Shown here: positions 7,901 through 12,943 of the stretch, piece by piece
How positions within the stretch are numbered: position 1 is the first letter of the stretch
How the letters are laid out: each line of letters starts with the position of its first letter
NCBI GenBank assembly: GCA_031376425.1
Contig: JANMDR010000332.1
Location: 1-16,056, forward strand
From: JANMDR01 sp031376425
GTDB taxonomy: Bacteria > Pseudomonadota > Gammaproteobacteria > Burkholderiales > Usitatibacteraceae
DNA length: 16,056 nucleotides
Reading direction: 5' to 3'
Program-made: the position numbers and the translations under genes
Notes under the pieces: generated by a model
The model's input: only the letters and a program-made list of their open reading frames with translations
Databases searched by the model: none
What the model was told of the DNA's origin: nothing

Positions 7901-8085
7901 ACGTAAACCGCAACCAAGTAGGTGCAGTGGTGGGCGTGCAACCCTTCGGCGGCGAAGGCTTAAGCGGCACCGGGCCAAAAGCAGGCGGCCCGCACTATCT
8001 AATGCGCTTTGCCTCCGAACGTTGCGTCACGGTAAACACAGCAGCCGCAGGTGGCAATGCGAGTTTGATTGCCGGAACGGAGTAG
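4948..8085 (+). CDS. putA: Bifunctional proline dehydrogenase / L-glutamate gamma-semialdehyde dehydrogenase
   Basis: A 1045-residue PutA that oxidises proline to pyrroline-5-carboxylate with FAD, feeding electrons to quinone at the membrane, then oxidises the hydrolysed semialdehyde to glutamate with NAD. The proline dehydrogenase barrel spans roughly residues 180-490, with RLVKGAYWD (352-360) and the substrate-carboxylate arginine pair R472-R473 in LVRRLLENGAN. The aldehyde dehydrogenase part spans roughly 560-1030, with PWNFP (697-701), E800 in ETGG and the catalytic C834 in GQRCSALR, and ends near QPFGGEGLSGTGPKAGG. E. coli PutA is about 1320 residues and starts with a ribbon-helix-helix repressor domain; that domain and the extra C-terminal domain are absent, so this is the short catalytic form and cannot autoregulate. 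ggga (4937-4940) serves ATG 4948. The gene stands alone on its strand, convergent with the barstar gene. Confidence 0.95.
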   Translation: MNSIASNNIPSFAPMRAAFLANEGAVVAALVATAKLSEADNLAVMQSARGLVETVRSRQAQTVNTGMQSFLQQYDLSSQEGVLLMCVAEALLRIPDSATADKLIKDKFGQGDWRKHLGQSDSLLVNAGTWGMMLTGKLVSVTPDSLTDVSGWLGRMAAKAGEPIVRASLRQGMKLMAEQFVMGRDIESALKRSVSDEQKNYLHSFDMLGEGAMTAADAERYFVAYKDAIASIAQYAKGKTVNAAPGISVKISALHPRYEFAKKEIVMRELLPKIQILAELAHAGGLGLTLDAEETERLEISLEIFSAVFASEPLRGWSGFGLAVQAYQKRAIHVIEFLRELALRHNKKIMLRLVKGAYWDTEIKRAQTQGLRGYPVFTRKANTDVSYLACAGKMLDAHQQFYCQFATHNAHTVATILNRAKAANVAADQMEFQRLHGMGVELYDAVLSQHARPCRVYAPVGSHEDLLPYLVRRLLENGANSSFVNRIADPDIPIEKVVADPIAAAMTNNPTANPKLALPVNLFGENRMNSSGFSFAEVPVFSALQADMAPWLSKNNYFSEPIIAGGVIKGARRDLQSPIDLATIGYVEEADATLVDLALKVTVGYQPVAALERAKVLDTVADLLEAERPKLLALLCREAGKTLPDALGEVREAIDFCRYYAVEVREKFSEPLLLPGPTGETNALSLHGRGVFVCISPWNFPLAIFLGQIAAAYAAGNAVIAKPAEQTPLIASAAVRLLLQAGMANDAIALLPGAGETVGAALVADERVAGIAFTGGTNTAQAINRSLAQRRGALIPFIAETGGLNMMIADSSALPEQIINDVLTSAFNSAGQRCSALRILCVQRDIAPRVATLLEGAMAQLQMGDPALLETDIGPVIDRAAFDMLVAHREKMAAQYTQIGQTSLPRDIPAGHFFAPCAFTIPNLQVLAQEVFGPILHVYEFAGEDIFNVVDSINKSGYGLTLGIHSRIEETIAAICQRAKVGNIYVNRNQVGAVVGVQPFGGEGLSGTGPKAGGPHYLMRFASERCVTVNTAAAGGNASLIAGTE

Positions 8086-8214
8086 CGTGGAGGGTGCAGC
8101 AAAATAATAAATCAGTATGTCAGTGATCCAAATTACCCAAACATGCGTTGGAGGTTTCTGCCAGCTAGCGTTGAGCCTCGTTAAAAGCGCGCCAGTTGTC
8201 GCTTGATACAGGTA

Positions 8215-8250
8215 CGCCGTTGGTCGTTTTTGACGTTAAAACGGTCGGCG
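8215..8250. other. Hairpin between the convergent putA and barstar genes
   Basis: ggtcgtttt (8222-8230) pairs with aaaacggtc (8238-8246), nine pairs including two G-U, around a 7-base loop. cgcc (8215-8218) extends the stem with ggcg (8247-8250) across a 3-base bulge. It sits in the 200-bp gap between the two convergent stops, where a bidirectional transcription barrier would be expected, but neither side is followed by a T-run. The rest of 8086-8285 shows nothing I can name. Confidence 0.4.
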
Positions 8251-8285
8251 CAGCTGATGTGCTGCTGTTGGCTCTGAACCAAGCA

Positions 8286-8726
8286 CTATAACTTCTCAAT
8301 ATCCTCCGGCGCATGCTCACCCGATAGCAGCACGAGTAGTGGTTTACCTTCTTCGTCCCAATAATCTACGGCATCTTGGAACAGTTCAATTACGGTTTCA
8401 AGCTCGCTTTCGTGGTGTTCGGCAAAGGCGTCGGTGTGGTCAAAATAGATTAAATAGCCTCCTGCAGGTGCCCATTCCATATCGGTCAGGCAATCGTAAA
8501 ACGCATCCCAGTTTTTGCCAGTGTCGCTCGGAAAATGCAGCACAACTGAGGCGTGGTTTAAAAACTGTTCTTTGCGCTCAATTTTAGCGCCTTCAAGGTG
8601 GTAGAACGCTAGTTTTGCCTTCTTGGCCGCCGTGCCTAGTTCTTTAATGCTGGCGTGATCCTTAAGCCAGTAAACCCCACTGGGCGTTTTACTTTCTAGA
8701 TGTGCTTGAAGGGCTTTTGAAGGCAT
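8286..8726 (-). CDS. Barstar-like ribonuclease inhibitor
   Basis: A 146-residue acidic cytosolic protein of the barstar family, which blocks barnase-type guanyl-specific RNases by plugging the active site with acidic side chains. The signature HFPSDTGKNWDAFYDCLTD (residues 64-82) aligns with the barstar stretch NLDALWDCL: D74 and D78 correspond to the inhibitory D35 and D39 and Y77 to W38 of the Bacillus protein, by my alignment. An upstream YHLEG element also fits. It is longer than the 90-residue classical barstar, with about 40 extra N-terminal and 20 extra C-terminal residues, as is common in proteobacterial members. ATG 8726 follows aagga by eight bases. It lies 53 bp downstream of a secreted RNase gene of the matching family on the same strand, so it is most likely the inhibitor that protects the producer. 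Confidence 0.9.
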   Translation of the reverse strand: MPSKALQAHLESKTPSGVYWLKDHASIKELGTAAKKAKLAFYHLEGAKIERKEQFLNHASVVLHFPSDTGKNWDAFYDCLTDMEWAPAGGYLIYFDHTDAFAEHHESELETVIELFQDAVDYWDEEGKPLLVLLSGEHAPEDIEKL

Positions 8727-8779
8727 ACGATTTTCCTTGAATTCTGTTATTTCAGCTTAAATGCTAGGGTAGGACTTGG

Positions 8780-9184
8780 TTATTCTTTGATGCGTTTAAA
8801 GCTCGCGTAGTGGTCATCCGTATAATAATATTCGCCGACATTACCGGCAACAATGCGGCGCGCGCCACGGGTTTTTGCACCGGGTGTTTTTACTGTGAAT
8901 TCACGGTAGTAACCGCGCTTTTGTTTTGGCAAAATGCGCTCGCGGTTTGAAAACGACACACCGTCCTTTTTATAATCATAGGGCCCATTATTTTTAATGT
9001 GCTTTAATGTGGTTTGCGCTTCCTTTGGCAGGGCAGAGAGCTTTATTTCACCAATGCTGGCCTGAATAGTTGTTCGCGCTTGCACCTGAGTTGGCATTGC
9101 AATCACAAGCCATGCAAACGCGATTACAAAAATAACCGCAATTGATCGCATTAGTTTGGTTGGAAAGCTACTTAAATTGGGCAT
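8780..9184 (-). CDS. Secreted guanyl-specific ribonuclease (N1/T1/Sa, barnase-like)
   Basis: A 134-residue preprotein of the microbial RNase family that cleaves RNA 3' of guanosine. Residues 1-36 form a signal peptide: basic MPNLSSFPTKLMRS, hydrophobic IAVIFVIAFAWLVIA, and a VQA cleavage site at 34-36. The mature part of about 98 residues keeps the catalytic trio of RNase Sa: E95 in YREFTV, R106 in TRGARR, H125 in DDHYASF, with FSNRERILP upstream as the base-recognition region. I chose ATG 9184 because aaaagg stands seven bases before it; a TTG at 9214 would add ten residues. Export would deliver it to the periplasm or outside, and the downstream barstar gene guards the cytosol. Scavenging of RNA nutrients or antagonism of neighbours are both possible. 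No toxin-delivery domain is fused to it. Confidence 0.9.
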   Translation of the reverse strand: MPNLSSFPTKLMRSIAVIFVIAFAWLVIAMPTQVQARTTIQASIGEIKLSALPKEAQTTLKHIKNNGPYDYKKDGVSFSNRERILPKQKRGYYREFTVKTPGAKTRGARRIVAGNVGEYYYTDDHYASFKRIKE

Positions 9185-9255
9185 CCTTAATCCTTTTAAC
9201 CCTTTATCGGGCAAGTTCTAGTGGTCAGCTTGTGCAGCAATAGACAACATCAATG

Positions 9256-9290
9256 TGCCAAAAATTTAGGCATGCCGAAAATATTCGGTA
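9256..9290. promoter_or_regulatory. Two adjacent palindromes upstream of the RNase gene
   Basis: tgccaaaaatttaggca (9256-9272) and tgccgaaaatattcggta (9273-9290) are directly abutting imperfect palindromes that share the half-site TGCCrAAAAT. Two tandem dyads of 17-18 bp look like a double operator. They lie about 70-105 bp before the RNase ATG and just past the end of fur. Alternatively they form hairpins at the fur 3' end, though no T-run follows on the minus strand. The binding protein is unknown. Confidence 0.35.
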
Positions 9291-9356
9291 GCGCTAATCT
9301 TAATCCTTTCACTGCTGATCTGCGCATTACTCTAACTAATTTTTCAACTTATTTAT

Positions 9357-9788
9357 TTAATGGCGTCCGGCTTTGACTGGGCAGTGCGGGCAGCGCTCTG
9401 CGTATAAAATCATTTGGTGGTCTTTAATCACATAGCCTAATTGCTTGGCAATTTTTTCTTGGCGGCGTTCAATTTCGGCATCGTGAAATTCCTCAACATG
9501 ACCACAGCCAATGCAGACAATATGATCATGATGCGTGCCTTCGTTTAGTTCAAATACCGCCTTGCCACTCTCGAAGTGATGACGAATCAGCAACCCAGCT
9601 TGTTCAAATTGAGTAAGTACGCGATAGACCGTGGCTAGGCCAATGTCTTCATTTTCGTTGATGAGCAGGCGATACACATCCTCAGCCGTGAGGTGGCGGG
9701 TTTCACTGTTTTGGAATAAATCCAATACCTTCAAACGCGGCAAAGTTGCTTTCAAGCCGATGTTACGGAGTTCTCTTGAATCGGACAT
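9357..9788 (-). CDS. fur: Ferric uptake regulator Fur
   Basis: A 143-residue dimeric repressor that binds Fur boxes when loaded with ferrous iron and represses iron uptake genes. The N-terminal winged helix includes the recognition helix LATVYRVLTQF (51-61). The metal and dimer part carries HHDHIVC (86-92) and two Cys pairs, C92-x2-C95 and C133-x2-C136, which form the structural zinc site. The C-terminus PVKAGRH is short. Length is normal for the family. It is divergent from bamE, as in many Betaproteobacteria, across a 207-bp gap. I could not find a convincing Fur box there, so autoregulation is not shown. Zur and PerR are alternatives within the family, but the conserved Fur-type residues and the bamE context favour Fur. 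Confidence 0.95.
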   Translation of the reverse strand: MSDSRELRNIGLKATLPRLKVLDLFQNSETRHLTAEDVYRLLINENEDIGLATVYRVLTQFEQAGLLIRHHFESGKAVFELNEGTHHDHIVCIGCGHVEEFHDAEIERRQEKIAKQLGYVIKDHQMILYAERCPHCPVKAGRH

Positions 9789-9935
9789 GGTATGTCGCTT
9801 TATAGAAATAATAGATGCAATGATAAAACTATTTCAGCCTTAGTTGTTCCAATCATGCAATTCATGCGCTAAACGAAGTAGGTTTGCATGGCGGGTGTGT
9901 GCAGAGTTGGCCGCTGCCATTGTGGCGCAGTCAGG

Positions 9936-9941
9936 TATAAT
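9936..9941 (+). promoter_or_regulatory. Predicted -10 box of the bamE promoter
   Basis: A perfect TATAAT lies 55 bp before the bamE ATG in the fur-bamE gap. No good -35 element stands 16-18 bp upstream (gctgcc at 9913-9918), so the promoter is a moderate-confidence call that may need an activator. Confidence 0.45.
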
Positions 9942-9995
9942 GCGCGAACGTGTAGTTTATGTAGCGCGTTGTTTTTCAAAGGTAAATGATTAAAA

Positions 9996-10433
9996 ATGAT
10001 GCAAAAAAATTCTAGTAAGCTTGGTGTCCCTGCCTCCTTAGTTCGTGTTTTCGCCGTTATTACGGTTGCTTGCGGTTTGTCTGCTTGTAATAATTTTGGC
10101 GTACATCGTATTGATATTCAGCAAGGTAATTTGGTCACGCAGGAATCGGTTGAGAAGGTAAAGATTGGCATGTCGCGCAACGAAGTGCGCTTGGCCTTAG
10201 GCACGCCTCTGTTGCGTGACCCGTTTCGCGCGGATCGGTGGGATTATTATTTTAGTATTTCGCAAGCTGGTGGCAGTACCGAGCAACGCAAGGTCACTGT
10301 GGCTTTTGATGCTGATAAAGTGACTAAGGTTGACGGTGTTGGTATGGAAAGCGAAATATTTACCGGCGGTGTTGAAAAGCGTCGCAGCTATGAAGCAGCA
10401 CCTGGCGCGCCAGCAAAACCACCAAAATCCTAG
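9996..10433 (+). CDS. bamE: Outer membrane assembly lipoprotein BamE (OmlA)
   Basis: A 145-residue outer-membrane lipoprotein, an accessory subunit of the BAM complex that folds beta-barrel proteins into the outer membrane. A lipoprotein signal peptide ends in the lipobox LSAC, so lipidation is at C31. The SmpA/OmlA fold follows, with VKIGMSRNEVRLALGTPL (residues 55-72), then the DPFRADRWDYYF signature. The C-terminal tail is Ala/Pro rich (EAAPGAPAKPPKS) and probably disordered. Two ATGs in tandem (9996 and 9999) are both possible; the purine-rich aaagg (9978-9982) is 13 bases from the first, rather far, and a nearer ATG at 9986 opens a 9-codon frame in another phase. The gene is followed by dapB after 17 bp, so the two are likely co-transcribed. 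Confidence 0.93.
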   Translation: MMQKNSSKLGVPASLVRVFAVITVACGLSACNNFGVHRIDIQQGNLVTQESVEKVKIGMSRNEVRLALGTPLLRDPFRADRWDYYFSISQAGGSTEQRKVTVAFDADKVTKVDGVGMESEIFTGGVEKRRSYEAAPGAPAKPPKS

Positions 10434-10450
10434 TAGCGGTTGGATTAATA

Positions 10451-11236
10451 GTGACGCCCACTTTGAATATCTGCGTCGCCGGCGCTTCAGGTCGCATGGG
10501 GCGCATGATTTTGCAAGCCGCCCGCGAGCAACCAGATATGCAAGCCGTTGCGGCGCTGAGCCATGCCCTGAGCGCTAGTATTGGTGAAGTCATTGCAGGC
10601 ATTGCGGTAACGGCTGATGCAAAGGCTGGTATTGAATTATGCGATGTGCTGATTGACTTCTCAAGGCCGGAAGTATCGCTGGAAAATCTAGCGATTTGCG
10701 TAACGCTGGGTAAGCCTGCCGTGGTGGGCACTACGGGTCTGAGTGCCGCGCAATTTGGGCAACTGCAGGCATTTGCAGCGCAAATTCCAATTGTATTTTC
10801 TGCCAATATGAGCCTTGGCGTGAATGTGCTGCAGCGCTTGGTAGAACTAGGCGCTAAAGCCCTGCGTGACCAAGCTGATATTGAAATTATTGAAACCCAT
10901 CATAGTCAAAAAGTAGATGCGCCATCAGGTACGGCGCTGATGCTGGGTCGTGCTGCAGCCGCAGCGCAGGACCAAACTTTGGACGATATTGCGGTAATGA
11001 GCCGTGAAGGCATTATCGGCGTGCGTAAACCCGGCACGATTGGTTTTTCGACCGTGCGCGGTGGTGATGTTATTGGTGACCATACGGTGCTATTTGCCGC
11101 CAAAGGTGAGCGTATTGAGCTTACCCATCGGGCGCAGTCGCGCACCACATATGCACATGGCGCACTCCAAGCGGCACAATTTGTGGCAAAGGCCAAACCG
11201 AGTTTGTATTCGATGATGGATGTATTGGGAATTTAG
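10451..11236 (+). CDS. dapB: 4-hydroxy-tetrahydrodipicolinate reductase
   Basis: A 261-residue NAD(P)H-dependent enzyme of the diaminopimelate route, reducing hydroxy-tetrahydrodipicolinate toward lysine and peptidoglycan precursors in the cytosol. The nucleotide loop GASGRMGR occupies residues 11-18, GTTG 93-96, and the catalytic signature ETHHSQKVDAPSGT runs from 148 to 161. H150 and K154 correspond to H159 and K163 of the E. coli enzyme, by my alignment. The C-terminal VRGGDVIGDHTV segment completes the tetramer core. Translation starts at GTG 10451; only a weak ggttgga lies upstream, so coupling to bamE across the 17-bp gap is likely. A strong intrinsic terminator stands about 70 bp after the stop, within the carA leader. 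Length is close to the usual 265-275. Confidence 0.95.
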   Translation: MTPTLNICVAGASGRMGRMILQAAREQPDMQAVAALSHALSASIGEVIAGIAVTADAKAGIELCDVLIDFSRPEVSLENLAICVTLGKPAVVGTTGLSAAQFGQLQAFAAQIPIVFSANMSLGVNVLQRLVELGAKALRDQADIEIIETHHSQKVDAPSGTALMLGRAAAAAQDQTLDDIAVMSREGIIGVRKPGTIGFSTVRGGDVIGDHTVLFAAKGERIELTHRAQSRTTYAHGALQAAQFVAKAKPSLYSMMDVLGI

Positions 11237-11254
11237 TTAAGCAATATCGCCATG

Positions 11255-11288
11255 TTGCTGTGCAGCAAAGTGCTATCTACGGTATAAT
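11255..11288 (+). promoter_or_regulatory. Predicted carA promoter with a palindrome over the -35 position
   Basis: A perfect TATAAT is at 11283-11288. The bases where a -35 box should fall (near 11260-11265) do not match consensus and instead lie in the palindrome ttgctgtgcagcaa (11255-11268), a candidate operator. Transcription would start near 11295, just ahead of an intrinsic terminator. Confidence 0.4.
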
Positions 11289-11307
11289 TCTTTCTTAATC
11301 GCATCAG

Positions 11308-11341
11308 CGGGAAAGCCTTGAAAAAGGGCTTTCCCGTTTTT
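11308..11341 (+). terminator. Intrinsic terminator in the carA leader (end of dapB or attenuator)
   Basis: cgggaaagcc (11308-11317) pairs perfectly with ggctttcccg (11327-11336) around a 9-base loop and is followed by TTTTT (11337-11341). This is a textbook Rho-independent terminator. It can end the bamE-dapB transcript. Because a TATAAT box lies only 20 bp upstream, it could also end a short RNA of about 45 nt or act as a regulated attenuator for carAB. Confidence 0.9.
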
Positions 11342-11432
11342 GTATGTGCTAAAAAACCTAGAAACAGCAGTTGACCGCTAGTAAATGTTAAAGATGCCTG
11401 TGTTTATAGATACTTTGAAGTTTCTGTACTGT

Positions 11433-11581
11433 CGGCAGTTAGGTGAAGGCGTTACGGGCGTGATTGCACGAAATTGAAGTTCCCCAGCGGCGTTATTCCT
11501 CCTCGTAGGGTGACGCCTGCGTCGTCGTCATGCCTTGCAGGGAAACCCCAATTTCGCACACTCACACCCGTCCAACTGCCG
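11433..11581 (+). repeat. 149-bp imperfect long inverted repeat in the carA leader
   Basis: Outer arms cggcagtt (11433-11440) and aactgccg (11574-11581) pair perfectly. After an asymmetric bulge (14 against 3 bases), 11455-11476 pairs with 11549-11570 at 18 of 22 positions, ending in the perfect block gaaattg / caatttc. Inside, ttccc (11480-11484) can pair with gggaa (11540-11544), and ggcgtta (11489-11495) with tgacgcc (11511-11517). The whole can fold as one elongated hairpin. It ends 42 bp before the carA start. It may be a structured leader RNA or a decayed palindromic mobile repeat. Confidence 0.55.
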
Positions 11582-11623
11582 TTTCTAGGTTTAATTTTCC
11601 ATTGATTTTATTTGGGGTGACTT

Positions 11624-12859
11624 TTGAATTCTGCTTCTTTATCTACACCTGATTCTGGCCCGTTAAATTCATTAAATCAATTAAGCGATTTGAAGAACGC
11701 CCTATTTGCTGGCTGCGAACGTGCCGCGATCTTGGTTTTAGCTGATGGCGCGGTGTTTGTCGGGCACGCCATAGGGGCGGACGGCGCAGCTGTTGGTGAA
11801 GTGGTGTTTAACACCGCAATGACAGGCTACCAAGAGATTCTGACTGACCCTTCGTATATGGGGCAAATGGTCACGCTCACCTATCCGCATATCGGCAACA
11901 CTGGTGTTAACTTGGAAGATATGGAATCGCGCCAAGCCTTCGCTGCGGGGCTGATTATTCGTGATTTACCTACCCTAGCTTCGAACTTCCGCATGACCCA
12001 AACCTTGCCCGATTATCTGGCGCAAAATAATGTGGTCGGTATTGCCGGTATTGATACACGGCGGCTTACGCGCTTGATTCGTGAAAAAGGCGCGCAAAAC
12101 GGCTGCATTATGGCTGGCGCAGCCACAGCGGCCAATATTGCCACAGCGCTCGCAAAGGCTAAAACCGCGCCCAATATGGCAGGGCAAGATTTAGCTAAAG
12201 TGGTCAGTTGCAATAAACCCTATGTGTGGCGCACCGCATCTTGGAAGCTTGGTGCGCAGCCATTAGAAGTGATTGATTCTAAGTTTCATGTGGTGGCGTT
12301 TGATTACGGTGTGAAGCAAAATATTTTGCGTATGCTAGCTGACCGTGATTGCAAAGTAACAGTATTGCCCGCGCAAACGTCGGCTGCACAAGCCCTAGCC
12401 TTAAAGCCAGATGGCGTGTTTTTATCCAACGGCCCTGGTGATCCGGAGCCTTGTGATTACGCGATTGCGGCTATTGCCGAAATTATTAACGCTGGGGTAC
12501 CCGTGTTTGGTATTTGTCTAGGCCATCAGTTGTTGGCCTTGGCGTCGGGTGGCAAGACGATGAAAATGAAGTTCGGCCATCATGGTGCTAACCATCCGGT
12601 GCAAGATTTAGCTACCGGCAAAGTTTATATCACCAGCCAGAACCACGGTTTTGCAGCCGATGAATCGAGCTTGCCAGCAAATTTAAAAGTGACGCACCGT
12701 TCGCTATTTGATAACACTTGCCAAGGTTTGGCGCGTACCGATGTACCCGCATTTAGCTTTCAGGGTCACCCCGAAGCCAGCCCCGGTCCGCATGAGGTTG
12801 GTTATTTGTTCGATCAATTTATTACCATGATGGTCGCCAAACAAGCTAAAACAAAATAA
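11624..12859 (+). CDS. carA: Carbamoyl-phosphate synthase small (glutaminase) subunit
   Basis: A 411-residue class I glutamine amidotransferase subunit that hydrolyses glutamine and channels ammonia to CarB for carbamoyl phosphate, the shared precursor of arginine and pyrimidines. The N-terminal CarA domain is marked by GEVVFNTAMTGYQEILTDPSY (residues 58-78). The glutaminase domain holds the nucleophile C298 in FGICLGHQ and the partners H382 and E384 in QGHPEASPGPHE. The frame opens at TTG 11624 behind ggggtga (11614-11620). This gives about 30 residues more than usual before AAILVLADG; a TTG at 11690 would remove 22 of them but lacks a good ribosome binding site. carB follows after 84 bp. 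The 387-bp upstream region with terminator and long hairpin suggests leader-based control. Confidence 0.95.
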   Translation: MNSASLSTPDSGPLNSLNQLSDLKNALFAGCERAAILVLADGAVFVGHAIGADGAAVGEVVFNTAMTGYQEILTDPSYMGQMVTLTYPHIGNTGVNLEDMESRQAFAAGLIIRDLPTLASNFRMTQTLPDYLAQNNVVGIAGIDTRRLTRLIREKGAQNGCIMAGAATAANIATALAKAKTAPNMAGQDLAKVVSCNKPYVWRTASWKLGAQPLEVIDSKFHVVAFDYGVKQNILRMLADRDCKVTVLPAQTSAAQALALKPDGVFLSNGPGDPEPCDYAIAAIAEIINAGVPVFGICLGHQLLALASGGKTMKMKFGHHGANHPVQDLATGKVYITSQNHGFAADESSLPANLKVTHRSLFDNTCQGLARTDVPAFSFQGHPEASPGPHEVGYLFDQFITMMVAKQAKTK

Positions 12860-12943
12860 TTCTAATCTTTTGAAGATGCTTTGAAACTGAATATCTTCGC
12901 CATTAATTGCAATAAAAATCACTGCATCAACAACGGAATTAGT

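Noticed and set aside
8339..8587. Plus-strand open frame opposite the barstar gene
   Set aside because: It is the antisense shadow of a well-supported gene, with no domain of its own; other antisense frames over putA, carA and carB were dismissed for the same reason.
9805..9835. Dyad gaaata...tatttc in the fur-bamE gap as a possible Fur box
   Set aside because: Alignment to the 19-bp Fur consensus gave only about 9 matches by eye and the dyad is mainly six outer bases; not enough to call autoregulation.
12872..12898. gaagat / atcttc inverted repeat in the carA-carB gap
   Set aside because: Only six pairs with a 15-base loop and no T-run; the genes are expected to be co-transcribed, so a terminator is unlikely.
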